This document shows, in pieces, positions 1-7,383 of a stretch of DNA of 64,000 bases. The stretch comes from Desulfovibrio piger (lineage in GTDB: Bacteria; Desulfobacterota; Desulfovibrionia; Desulfovibrionales; Desulfovibrionaceae). Numbering within the stretch: the first letter of the stretch is position 1; every line of letters begins with the position of its first letter. The notes beneath the pieces are model-generated. The model was given only the letters and a program-made list of their open reading frames with translations, did no database searches and was not told the DNA's origin. Both the position numbers and the translations under genes were made by a program. Location of the stretch: the NCBI RefSeq assembly GCF_951793255.1, contig NZ_OX636706.1, positions 1,323,001 through 1,387,000 of the forward strand, written 5' to 3'.

Positions 1-219
1 GGCGTGCTTGATCTTTTGCGGCGTCACATGTTCGCCGGCGATCACGTTGTAGATGAGGCCGGCGGCTTCCTTGGTCATATCCCCCACCGGATTGGTGAAA
101 GGATCGTTCTTGGTGCGCAAAAAGCCAGTCGTTTGAAGGGGATAGGTCGAATAGACCGCATTGATCCACCCCTCGACGATGACAGCGCGCTGCTCACGGA
201 AAATTTTTTGTACGTTCAT
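1..219 (-). CDS. RsbRD N-terminal-domain protein, 5' part only
   Basis: The minus strand reads from an ATG at 219 off the left edge, giving the first 73 residues. The segment EGWINAVYSTYP followed by TTGFLRTKNDPFTNPVG resembles the RsbRD-like N-terminal domain proteins that open the dsrMKJOP operon in Desulfovibrio. That operon encodes the membrane complex that delivers electrons to dissimilatory sulfite reduction. If so, dsrM and the rest lie to the left, outside the window. A good sigma-70 promoter sits 34 bases upstream of the start codon. The family call is from recall of the conserved opening motif. The dsr context is inference, since only this fragment is visible. Confidence 0.7.
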   Translation of the reverse strand, partial: MNVQKIFREQRAVIVEGWINAVYSTYPLQTTGFLRTKNDPFTNPVGDMTKEAAGLIYNVIAGEHVTPQKIKHA

Positions 220-252
220 GGCAGTACTTTGGCAAAAGGGTAAACGGGCATT

Positions 253-281
253 CCTATAAAGTGCCCGGCTTTTCTCGTCAA
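253..281 (-). promoter_or_regulatory. Sigma-70 promoter of the RsbRD-domain gene
   Basis: On the minus strand the -35 box TTGACG (276-281) and the -10 box TATAGG (253-258) are separated by exactly 17 bases. The start codon of the RsbRD-domain gene is at 219, which leaves a leader of about 25-30 bases. Confidence 0.7.
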
Positions 282-306
282 GTTTTTCATCGTCCGGCGA
301 CGGCGG

Positions 307-1284
307 CTACGGGCAGGGCGCAGGGCCGCCGCACTGTCCGGCCACCTGGGGTTCCAGGGGCAGGACGGCGTCCGGGAACGTCTGGCCACCGGCCGGTGAA
401 AATTCGATGACCGGCTCCTGTGCACGGGCAGGGGCCGGAGGCTGGGCCTGTTTTTTGAGCATGGCCGGCAGGCCGTGATACTCGAAAAACGGTACCGTAC
501 GGGAACCGGCATTGAAAATATGGGCCCGGTTGCGCTGCAGGCGCAGGCGCAGGCCCCACTGCCCCGGATGCAGGAACGCCCAGAGGCCCGGCTCCTCCAC
601 GTTCTGGCAGGCGGCCACGGCTTCCTTGAGGGGCTTGCCTTCTTTCAGCAGGAGCAGCATGCGCTCCACGCGGGCCACATCGGCATCGTTCTCCGCCACC
701 GGACAGAAAGCGACGTCCACGCTGCCCGACAGGATGCCGATGCCTTCGCGGCAGGCCGAGCAGGACGGCGAGAAGAACATGCGCACCGTGGCCTGGTCGG
801 AGTTCTCGCTGATGCTCCAGACCTCGCCCTGCATGCGCACTACCTGGCCCGCATTGACCACGAACAGCACCAGCCAGGCGCAAAGCAGGAGCGAACGTTC
901 CTGCGGGCGTCTGTCGTCCCGGTGCAGCGCACGGCGGAAGAGCCAGTAGGTCAGGGCAAAAAAACAGGCCACTACCAGGCAGCTGACACAGGGGGAGGTC
1001 AGCGCCATGAGCAGCAGCAGAAAAATATCGCCCAGCAGGGTCAGTCCCGCCAGGAAGTGCCCCGCCGGAACAGCGCCCAGCAGCGCAAGGCAGGCCAGCA
1101 CGCCAAAAGCGGCCGTGCCGATCCACCACATGGAGAGACCGCCGATGACAAGGTCCTGGTACAGAGAGCAGCCCGCAGTGACGCAAAAGGCCACTTCGTT
1201 GCCCAATGCCGTCCAGATGCAGAAGAGCATACCCAGAAGGGCGGCCGCCAGTGCGCCGCCGGAGATGCCGTAGGCCTGTTTCAT
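307..1284 (-). CDS. VKOR-family membrane thiol oxidoreductase with thioredoxin-like tail
   Basis: The product has 325 residues. The start at 1284 is chosen because AAGGAG lies just upstream; the longer in-frame start has no ribosome site. The N-terminal half has four to five hydrophobic segments. It carries the two cysteine pairs expected of vitamin K epoxide reductase-like proteins: Cys34/Cys39 in an outer loop (CVTAGCSLY) and Cys99-Val-Ser-Cys102 in a later membrane helix. A further pair, C175-S-A-C178 in SPSCSACREG, begins a soluble thioredoxin-like segment. Bacterial VKOR homologues reoxidise DsbA-like proteins with quinone, and fusions to a thioredoxin domain are known. The role here is inferred to be periplasmic disulfide formation, perhaps for the many exported cytochromes. 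The extreme C-terminus is Pro/Ala-rich and unassigned. Confidence 0.65.
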   Translation of the reverse strand: MKQAYGISGGALAAALLGMLFCIWTALGNEVAFCVTAGCSLYQDLVIGGLSMWWIGTAAFGVLACLALLGAVPAGHFLAGLTLLGDIFLLLLMALTSPCVSCLVVACFFALTYWLFRRALHRDDRRPQERSLLLCAWLVLFVVNAGQVVRMQGEVWSISENSDQATVRMFFSPSCSACREGIGILSGSVDVAFCPVAENDADVARVERMLLLLKEGKPLKEAVAACQNVEEPGLWAFLHPGQWGLRLRLQRNRAHIFNAGSRTVPFFEYHGLPAMLKKQAQPPAPARAQEPVIEFSPAGGQTFPDAVLPLEPQVAGQCGGPAPCP

Positions 1285-1688
1285 GGCTCTCCTTGGTAAA
1301 GGAACTACGTCCGGCAGATGCAGACGCACACCCTGTATACTCCATAATCCCGGACAGGTAAAGGCATCTTGTCATGCCTGCCGGGAGTTGCGTTGTGTAA
1401 TATGGCCATGATCTGGCCAAAGGGGAAAAATGGCTGTCTTGTTTTGGAAACAAACAGAGCTGACAAGGATATCCTTCTGCAAGGAAAAGAGGAAAAAAGA
1501 AAAATTTTTTTCCATTGCTGAGCAAGAGAGCCAAGTTGCAGTCATGACGCTTTCCTAAAAAAAGAACTGCATCATGGTGCGGGCAGCCTTCCTCGCAAGT
1601 CTTGCCTGATAAAGAACGGCCGTTGCATGAGGGAACATTGTGATTCCGTGCACGATGCCGGAAATATGAAAAGGCGGGCAGGCAGGGC
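1285..1688. other. Intergenic, no gene seen
   Basis: About 400 bases between the VKOR-like gene and the sat terminator. The region is fairly AT-rich in 1480-1560. A short inverted repeat GGCAT-cttgtc-ATGCC is near 1362-1378 and a TGGCCA direct repeat is near 1403-1419, but there is no convincing coding sequence on either strand. It presumably contains the promoter of the VKOR-like gene. Confidence 0.5.
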
Positions 1689-1718
1689 AAAAAAAGGGGC
1701 GCCCCCGAAGGGGCGCCC
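1689..1718 (-). terminator. Intrinsic terminator of sat
   Basis: On the minus strand, 35 bases after the sat stop, a 9-bp GC stem (1697-1705 with 1710-1718) with a TTCG loop is followed by a run of seven T. Confidence 0.9.
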
Positions 1719-1753
1719 GCTATCAGGATTTCGCTGGGAAAACCCGGCGATGC

Positions 1754-3025
1754 TTACATGGTGGAACCGGAAGCAGCGCGCTGCATCTTGATTTCGACCT
1801 TTTGGGTCAGGCCGGAGTAGTATTCGCGCAGGATGGCGAGCACTTCTTCACGACCGAAATGATCCGGCACTTCAGCGCCTTCGGACAGCATCTTACGCAG
1901 CTTGGTACCGGACAGGATGACGCGGTCTTCCTTGCTGTGGGGGCAGGTACGCATGGAGGCCATGCCGTCGCACTTCTTGCAGTAGAAGGTCCAGTCGATG
2001 TTCAGAGGCTGGCAGAGCAGACGCTTGCCTTCTTCGGCGGGCACAGGGATCTTGCGGAAGATTTCCTGGGCTTCGAACATGCCGTAGAAGTCGCCCACAC
2101 CGGCGTGATCACGGCCGACCAGCAGGTTGTTGATGCCGTAGTTCTGGCGGAAGGTGGCGTGCAGCAGGGCTTCGCGGGGACCGGCATAGCGCATGTCCAG
2201 AGGATAGCCGGCCTGGATGACGAAGTCTTTCACGAAGTACTTGTCGACCAGGGTGTCGATGCATTTTACGCGCACTTCGGCCGGGATGTCACCGGGTTTC
2301 AGGGCGCCCACCAGGGAGTGGATCACGACGCCGTCGCACACTTCCACGCCGATCTTGGCCAGGTATTCGTGAGAGCGGTGCATGGGGTTGCGCAGCTGCA
2401 GGGCGGCAACCTTCTGCCAGCCGCGTTCGTCCATCTTTTCGCGCAGCTGTGCGGGGGTCATGTACACGCCGGGGAACTTTTCGGGGAATTCGCCCTGGGA
2501 CAGGACCTTCACGGTACCGGCCAAGTTGTATTCCTTCTGGGCCAGGACCATCTTCACGCCGGGATGGTCATTGGGGGCCACTTCCCAGAACTTTTCGGAG
2601 TCGGGGCCTTCGCCCTTGAACACCAGCTCGCATTCCCACTTCTTGTCGGCTTCGGTCATTTCATAGACTTCTTCGACCTTCAGAGTAGCCATGATCTCGC
2701 CCTTGCGGACCAGGGCCACTTCGTCGCCGGCGTTCAGGCCCTTGGCGTCTTCAGCGGAGATGTCCAGGGTCACCGGCACGGGCCAGAAGGTACCGTCGGC
2801 CAGGGTCATCTTTTCGCACACGCTCTTCCAGTCGGCTTTGTTCATGAAGCCGTTCAGGGGAGAGAAGCCACCGATGCCCATCATGATCAGGTCGCCCTTG
2901 GCGCGAGAGGAAATCTCAATCTGCTTCAGGCCGGCAGCCTTTTTCTTTTCTTCTTCCAACGCCGCGCCTTCCAGAAGACAACACACCAGGCCCTTGCCAC
3001 CATGAGGGGGAACCAGTTTGGACAT
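1754..3025 (-). CDS. sat: Sulfate adenylyltransferase (ATP sulfurylase)
   Basis: A 423-residue enzyme that activates sulfate with ATP to adenosine 5'-phosphosulfate, the first cytoplasmic step of sulfate respiration. The nucleotide-binding motif [13 protein letters not shown] and the [12 protein letters not shown] motif are present. A C-terminal Cys-rich loop ([16 protein letters not shown]) matches the zinc site of dissimilatory-type enzymes. Length fits the family. The start at 3025 is set by GGAGG eight bases upstream and by the conserved opening [10 protein letters not shown]; the open frame extends further, but through the promoter. The gene is monocistronic, with a Rex-type operator over its promoter and a strong terminator behind it. 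Confidence 0.98.
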   Translation of the reverse strand: MSKLVPPHGGKGLVCCLLEGAALEEEKKKAAGLKQIEISSRAKGDLIMMGIGGFSPLNGFMNKADWKSVCEKMTLADGTFWPVPVTLDISAEDAKGLNAGDEVALVRKGEIMATLKVEEVYEMTEADKKWECELVFKGEGPDSEKFWEVAPNDHPGVKMVLAQKEYNLAGTVKVLSQGEFPEKFPGVYMTPAQLREKMDERGWQKVAALQLRNPMHRSHEYLAKIGVEVCDGVVIHSLVGALKPGDIPAEVRVKCIDTLVDKYFVKDFVIQAGYPLDMRYAGPREALLHATFRQNYGINNLLVGRDHAGVGDFYGMFEAQEIFRKIPVPAEEGKRLLCQPLNIDWTFYCKKCDGMASMRTCPHSKEDRVILSGTKLRKMLSEGAEVPDHFGREEVLAILREYYSGLTQKVEIKMQRAASGSTM

Positions 3026-3100
3026 TGAGAAATCCTCCATTTGATTTGTTGCTATACCGTTGCGCAAGTGGCGCATCCGTAACGTCTCTTTGTGAGTTGC

Positions 3101-3129
3101 ATCTTGTGAATAATCTAACAAAAAGTCAA
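3101..3129 (-). promoter_or_regulatory. sat promoter
   Basis: On the minus strand TTGACT (3124-3129) and CAAGAT (3101-3106) are 17 bases apart. They lie about 75 bases upstream of the sat start. The -10 match is weak, so the assignment relies mostly on the -35 box and on the overlapping operator. Confidence 0.5.
3104..3121. promoter_or_regulatory. Rex-type operator upstream of sat
   Basis: The sequence TTGTGAATAATCTAACAA fits the redox-sensing repressor Rex consensus TTGTGAA-N4-TTCACAA with two departures in the right half. It overlaps the spacer and -10 region of the sat promoter, where a bound repressor would block transcription. Repression of sat by Rex, relieved by NADH, is established in Desulfovibrio vulgaris, so this site is expected here. 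Confidence 0.75.
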
Positions 3130-3467
3130 CCACCTTTCCGGATTTTTCACGGAAACGACACGAAAAAGACGTAGCGGAAAACGGCTATCACATTGATTTA
3201 CAACACAAAGAGTGCGAGAAAAATTTTATTGTGAAAATTGACGCGCACTCGGGCCCCATACCGTCCCGGCTGGAAGATCCCGGCACGCTCATGGCCGGGG
3301 CTCCTGCCGGAGTTTGGGAGGAACATAGCATGGCCGCCAAAGCATGAAAAGGGGGCCTGCGGGCCTGCTGCTGTATCCTTTTTCCAGCCCTGCGGAAAAC
3401 AAGGACAAATTCTTGCTGCCTCGTGCGCCCGCACACGGGGCGGGCGCCGTCCCGCTCCGCCGGACGC

Positions 3468-3499
3468 AAAAAAGGCCCGGCACCACAAGGTGCCGGGCC
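3468..3499 (-). terminator. Intrinsic terminator of the cytochrome c peroxidase gene
   Basis: On the minus strand an 11-bp perfect stem (3474-3484 with 3489-3499) with a TTGT loop is followed by six T, about 35 bases past the stop codon. Confidence 0.9.
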
Positions 3500-3533
3500 G
3501 GGGATGCTGCGGGTCGTATCCGGTCAGGTCAGG

Positions 3534-4895
3534 TTAGCGGGCCACGGCCTCGCCCTGCACGGGACGGCCTTCATGCTGGCCGGTCAGGGTGCGCAGGAAG
3601 CCCACGATGAGGGCACGGTCCTTCTGGGGCACGTCCAGGCCGGAGCAGTAGATGCCCATGATGCGCACGGCTTCGTCCAGAGTGGTCACGGTGCCGTCGT
3701 GCAGGTAGGGATGGGTCAGCTCCACGTTGCGCAGGTTGGGCACCTTGAAGCGGTGCATGTCCTCTTCCTTGCCGCTGGCGTTGAAGCGGCCCTTGTCGGA
3801 ACCCAGGGGCTTGCCGCCGCGGTCGGCGAAGTAGTCCTTCTTGAGGTCCAGATATTCGTAGGACTGGCCGCCCATGCTCTTGCCCACGTGGCAGGAGGCG
3901 CAGCGGTAGGCCTTGAAGCGCTCGTAGCCTTCCACTTCGGCGGCGGTCAGGGCGCTCTTGTCGCCGCGCAGCCAGCGGTCGAAGCGGCTGTCGGGCGAGA
4001 TGAGGGTCTTTTCGTATTCGGCGATGGCGTCCGTGATGTTCTTGCCGGACCAGCCGTCAGGATAGACGGCGCGGAACTTGGCGGTCAGTTCGGCATCGGC
4101 GGCCAGACGGGCCACGATCTCGTCCCAGTCCTTGCTGCCCATCTCGATGGGGTTCAGCGGCGGGCCACCGGCCTGTTCCTGCAGGTCGGCAGCGCGGCCG
4201 TCCCAGAACTGCACGAAGTTGAACACGGCATTGAAGGTGGTGGGGGCGTTCACATCGCCCAGCTGCTTGCGGATGCCTTCGGAGAAGCGGGCGTTGTCCG
4301 TGCCGGCCTTGTCCATGGCATGGCAGGTGGCGCAGGCCACGGTGCTGTCGGCGGAGAGGCGGGCATCGTTGAACAGGGTCTTGCCCAGGGCCACCTTGGC
4401 CTCGTCCACGGGCAGACGGTGGGGGATGGGCTGGATGGGCTCGTTGGCATGCTCGGGAGCGGCGTCCGTGGCGTAGTGGGCCTTGCGGGTCTGGGCCACC
4501 CAGGTCAGGATGTCCTTCTTGTCCTGGTCGGACAGGCGGCTGCCCCAGTGCACCACGGCGAACTTGGCGGGCGGCATGGTGTCATTGAGGATGACCCATT
4601 CCATCTTGGCCAGCACGGTCTCGCCCACGGGGCGATCCTTGCGCTGCACCAGCTCCTGGTTGAGATCCATGGCGCGGATGCCGTCCCTGTAGTCTTTTTC
4701 GATGATGGCGCTGATGCCGGGGACCTTGGCATAGAACGGCAGGTCATAGCCGCGGGAGTGGCAGGCCATGCACTTGTCCTGCACGATGCCAGAGACACTG
4801 GCGAACTTGTGCTTCACATCGTCCAGCCCCTGCGCCATGGCAGGGGTACAGGCCAGCAGCACGAGGGCCGCGGAAGCCAGCAGTTTTTCCTTCAT
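3534..4895 (-). CDS. Periplasmic tri-haem cytochrome c peroxidase
   Basis: A 453-residue exported protein with a clear signal peptide (cleavage likely after AMA, residue 21). It has three CXXCH haem c sites: CMACH at residues 42-46, CATCH in the middle and CASCH towards the C-terminus. The last two belong to the di-haem CcpA/MauG fold. The first belongs to an extra N-terminal haem-binding domain, which makes this larger than the classical di-haem peroxidase of roughly 330 residues. The family reduces hydrogen peroxide to water with electrons from periplasmic cytochromes. An oxidative-stress role is likely in an anaerobe. The gene stands alone, with AT-rich inverted repeats upstream and a terminator downstream. 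Confidence 0.9.
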   Translation of the reverse strand: MKEKLLASAALVLLACTPAMAQGLDDVKHKFASVSGIVQDKCMACHSRGYDLPFYAKVPGISAIIEKDYRDGIRAMDLNQELVQRKDRPVGETVLAKMEWVILNDTMPPAKFAVVHWGSRLSDQDKKDILTWVAQTRKAHYATDAAPEHANEPIQPIPHRLPVDEAKVALGKTLFNDARLSADSTVACATCHAMDKAGTDNARFSEGIRKQLGDVNAPTTFNAVFNFVQFWDGRAADLQEQAGGPPLNPIEMGSKDWDEIVARLAADAELTAKFRAVYPDGWSGKNITDAIAEYEKTLISPDSRFDRWLRGDKSALTAAEVEGYERFKAYRCASCHVGKSMGGQSYEYLDLKKDYFADRGGKPLGSDKGRFNASGKEEDMHRFKVPNLRNVELTHPYLHDGTVTTLDEAVRIMGIYCSGLDVPQKDRALIVGFLRTLTGQHEGRPVQGEAVAR

Positions 4896-5222
4896 ATCGT
4901 CCTCCTTGGGGGGCGATGCCGGGTCGGCATCACGGGTTTTGCCGGTGGCAGCAGGAGCTTTTTTTCACAAGTATTGCCGAAAGTCAACAGGAATTTTTAC
5001 TATTAGCAGGATAAGTTGTTATTTTCTGTATATTTTTTATGAAGGATTTTTGACTGTTCGTGCTGATGGATAATTATTCCAATTAGATAACTAATATTTT
5101 GTCATGGCCGTCTACCCCGTCTGCCCCGCCTGTCCCGCGTCCTCCGGAAAGGCCGCCTGCAGGGAATCCCGGCAAAAAAAGGGGGGAACAGGGGCTGTTC
5201 GGGCCTGGCGGTCGCCGGACAC
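4896..5222. promoter_or_regulatory. Upstream region of the peroxidase gene with AT-rich inverted repeats
   Basis: No gene is visible. The minus strand has TTGACT at about 4980 as a possible -35 element. Two AT-rich inverted repeats lie farther upstream: TAATT-attcc-AATTA (5071-5085) and ATTAG-ataa-CTAAT (5082-5095), partly overlapping. They resemble Fur/PerR-type operators in composition, but I cannot assign a regulator. PerR would be a reasonable guess for a peroxidase gene. Confidence 0.4.
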
Positions 5223-5258
5223 AAAAAAGCAGGGCGCTCCCCGTGAGGAACGCCCTGC
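5223..5258 (-). terminator. Intrinsic terminator after ssb
   Basis: On the minus strand GCAGGGCG (5251-5258) pairs with CGCCCTGC (5229-5236) and is followed by six T. It ends the acc-ssb operon. Confidence 0.85.
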
Positions 5259-5285
5259 CATATGCTTCAGATGCGGCATCCGTGC

Positions 5286-5810
5286 CTAGAAGGGCACTTC
5301 GTCCATGTTGGAAGCTTCGGAGGGGAAGGCGGGACCCAGATCGTCGTCGCGCTGCTGGGGCGCGGGACGGCGCGGGGCCTGGCGCTGGCCGCCGCCCATG
5401 TTGCCGCCGCGGGGAGCGCGGGGAGCGGGCGCAGGCGCACCATAGTCGTCTTCATAGCCGCCCATGTCGGCACGGGGGCCATCGCTGCGGCGATCCAGGA
5501 ACTGGACGCGCTGGGCCTTGATCTCGGTAGTGTAACGGTCCTGGCCGTTCTGGTCCTGCCACTTGCGGGTCTGCAGGCTGCCTTCCACGTAGACGAGGCT
5601 GCCCTTGGTCAGGAAGTTGGCGCAGTTCTCGGCCTGGCGCTGGAACACGGACACACGGTGCCATTCGGTACGTTCCACCTTGTTGCCGTCACGGTCCATG
5701 TAGGATTCGTCGGTGGCCACATTGAGGGTGGCCACAGGGGAACCGCTCTGGGTGTAGCGCAGTTCGGGGTCGCGGCCGAGGCGACCGATGATCATGACTT
5801 TGTTCAGCAT
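5286..5810 (-). CDS. ssb: Single-stranded DNA-binding protein
   Basis: A 174-residue SSB. The OB-fold covers about residues 1-105, opening MLNKVMIIGRLGRDPELRYT with WHRVSVFQRQAENCANFL in the core. A Gly/Pro/Arg-rich flexible linker follows, then the acidic tip DEVPF that binds partner proteins in replication and repair. The start at 5810 is the conserved MLNKV; upstream in-frame residues show no family similarity. It is the last gene of the operon that begins with accC, 37 bases after the hypothetical gene, and a terminator follows. Confidence 0.97.
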   Translation of the reverse strand: MLNKVMIIGRLGRDPELRYTQSGSPVATLNVATDESYMDRDGNKVERTEWHRVSVFQRQAENCANFLTKGSLVYVEGSLQTRKWQDQNGQDRYTTEIKAQRVQFLDRRSDGPRADMGGYEDDYGAPAPAPRAPRGGNMGGGQRQAPRRPAPQQRDDDLGPAFPSEASNMDEVPF

Positions 5811-5847
5811 AGATTCTGTTCCTCGAACGGTTGTTCGTTGTACCGTC

Positions 5848-6633
5848 TCAGCGCAGGCCGAAAAGGCGCCGGAAGAAGGACGGTTTTTTGCGTTTGGGGC
5901 CGGAGCCTGCGGCAAGCAGGCTGTCTTCCATTTCGGTCAGGGCGTCTTCCAGGGCCTCGCTGGCGCGATGGGCGGCCCGGGGATCATTGGCACGCAGGGC
6001 CGCATCCAGGCTGCTGCGCTGCGTAAGGGCATCGGCCAGAGCCTGTTTGAAGGGGGCCTGCTGCTCGGGCCAGCGGTCCTCGGCCATGCCCCGTTCCAGA
6101 CGGTCCAGCAGGTCGCGGACACCGGCGCCGCCCACACCGGCATGGCCGAACGCCAGGAGACTGAGCCCGGGCCAGCATTTTTCCAGCAGGCCGGAGTTCC
6201 AGGTGACGTCCACGGTGGCGATGCGGGCCACGGGCGTGGTCAGCGGGGGCCGGATGGCGGACTGCGTGAGCGTGGCCTCCAGCGTGTCCAGCAGGGCGGC
6301 CAGGGCCTGGAGGCCCGCGGCGGCGTCTTCGGCCTGCCAGCTGCCCAGGGCGTCCTCGCAGTGGCGCGTCAGGTCGCACAGGGGGCGCAGGGCGTCCAGC
6401 GTCAGGGGCGCCAGGTCGTCCACGTTGCGCATGGTCAGGCGGCTCAGGCATTGCGCCAGTTCCAGCAGGCAGGGCTCGGCCTGTGCTTCGGGCACGGCCA
6501 GCCAGGCCGCCACGTCCTCACCATAGGGACCGGCAGCCTTGCGGGCCAGGGCCAGCAGGGCGGGCCAGCGACGGGCCGTGAGCCCCTGGGGGCTGTCGGC
6601 GGCTTTCTGGCGGATCTGCAGTGCCTTGCCCAT
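5848..6633 (-). CDS. Hypothetical helical protein between biotin-domain gene and ssb
   Basis: A 261-residue protein with no motif I recognise. It is rich in Ala and Leu and predicted mainly helical by eye. It ends in a basic tail (KRKKPSFFRRLFGLR) that could be amphipathic and bind membrane or nucleic acid. There is no signal peptide or membrane segment. Its ATG lies six bases after the stop of the biotin-domain gene, so translation is probably coupled, and it is co-transcribed with the acc genes and ssb. No function is proposed. Confidence 0.75.
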   Translation of the reverse strand: MGKALQIRQKAADSPQGLTARRWPALLALARKAAGPYGEDVAAWLAVPEAQAEPCLLELAQCLSRLTMRNVDDLAPLTLDALRPLCDLTRHCEDALGSWQAEDAAAGLQALAALLDTLEATLTQSAIRPPLTTPVARIATVDVTWNSGLLEKCWPGLSLLAFGHAGVGGAGVRDLLDRLERGMAEDRWPEQQAPFKQALADALTQRSSLDAALRANDPRAAHRASEALEDALTEMEDSLLAAGSGPKRKKPSFFRRLFGLR

Positions 6634-6639
6634 GACGGT

Positions 6640-7290
6640 CTAGCCCTTTTCCGTCCACTCGGTCTGGACGCGCACGATGACGTCCTGGATGACGGGCAGC
6701 TGGTCTTCGGGGCAGACGCCGATGAGGGGGGCGTCCGCATCCATGTTCTCGTTGTAGCTGAAGTAGACGGCGTAGATGACGCCCGTGGGGCCGCTGTAGT
6801 GCAGGGGCACCTCACGCTTCATGCGCGACATGATGAGCAGCTCCATGCCGTCGCGCACCACCACGGAGTGGGCGTCCGCGGCGCGGATCTTCTTGTCCAC
6901 CTCGGGGGTGAAGTAATACTTGGCCCGCTCGGGCGCGCGGAACAGGTACAGGGCCTTCTTGAGGATCTGGTGTTCCACTTCGCTGCGGGTGAGCATGTGG
7001 CGGATGACCATCAGGGGCGTGCCGGCCTCCACGAACATGCCTTCGAGCTGGCTGTGGATCTTGCTGATGATGCCCTTTTCAGGCGAGCAGATGGGTTTGG
7101 GGTTGCGTTCGCGTTCCAGGGTGGCCAGGCGGGTGCCGGGCTTTTCCTTCCACTGGCCCTGGGGGCCGAGGACCTCGTCGCCTTCCTTGATGTCGGCGAA
7201 AGTCACCACGCCGGTGTGGGGCGTACGGATGACGATCTCGCGGTAGGGGGAGGCTTTTATCTCATCCAGCAATGCGGAAATGTTGATCAT
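6640..7290 (-). CDS. Biotin/lipoyl attachment-domain protein (candidate BCCP)
   Basis: A 216-residue protein directly downstream of the acetyl-CoA carboxylase genes, so probably the carrier or an accessory of that complex. Two segments look like halves of a biotinyl/lipoyl hammerhead: SPEKGIISKIHSQLEGMFVE at about 69-88, and LLIMSRMKREVP continuing into SGPTGVIYAVYFSYNENM at about 151-183. The likely attachment lysine is K158 in SRMKR, where biotin carriers normally have EAMKM. The segment order and the insertion between the halves are unusual. The start at 7290 gives MINISALLDEIK; the ribosome site is weak (GGGAAAA). Biotinylation is inferred from context and this motif only. Confidence 0.65.
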   Translation of the reverse strand: MINISALLDEIKASPYREIVIRTPHTGVVTFADIKEGDEVLGPQGQWKEKPGTRLATLERERNPKPICSPEKGIISKIHSQLEGMFVEAGTPLMVIRHMLTRSEVEHQILKKALYLFRAPERAKYYFTPEVDKKIRAADAHSVVVRDGMELLIMSRMKREVPLHYSGPTGVIYAVYFSYNENMDADAPLIGVCPEDQLPVIQDVIVRVQTEWTEKG

Positions 7291-7383
7291 GTGGTTTTCC
7301 CGCTTTTTCGTTTGTCTTGGGTGGGGCCGCACCGTCAAGGGCGGCGAAAGGCGGGGCGGAAAGTCCGCCCCGCCGTCTGCTTG

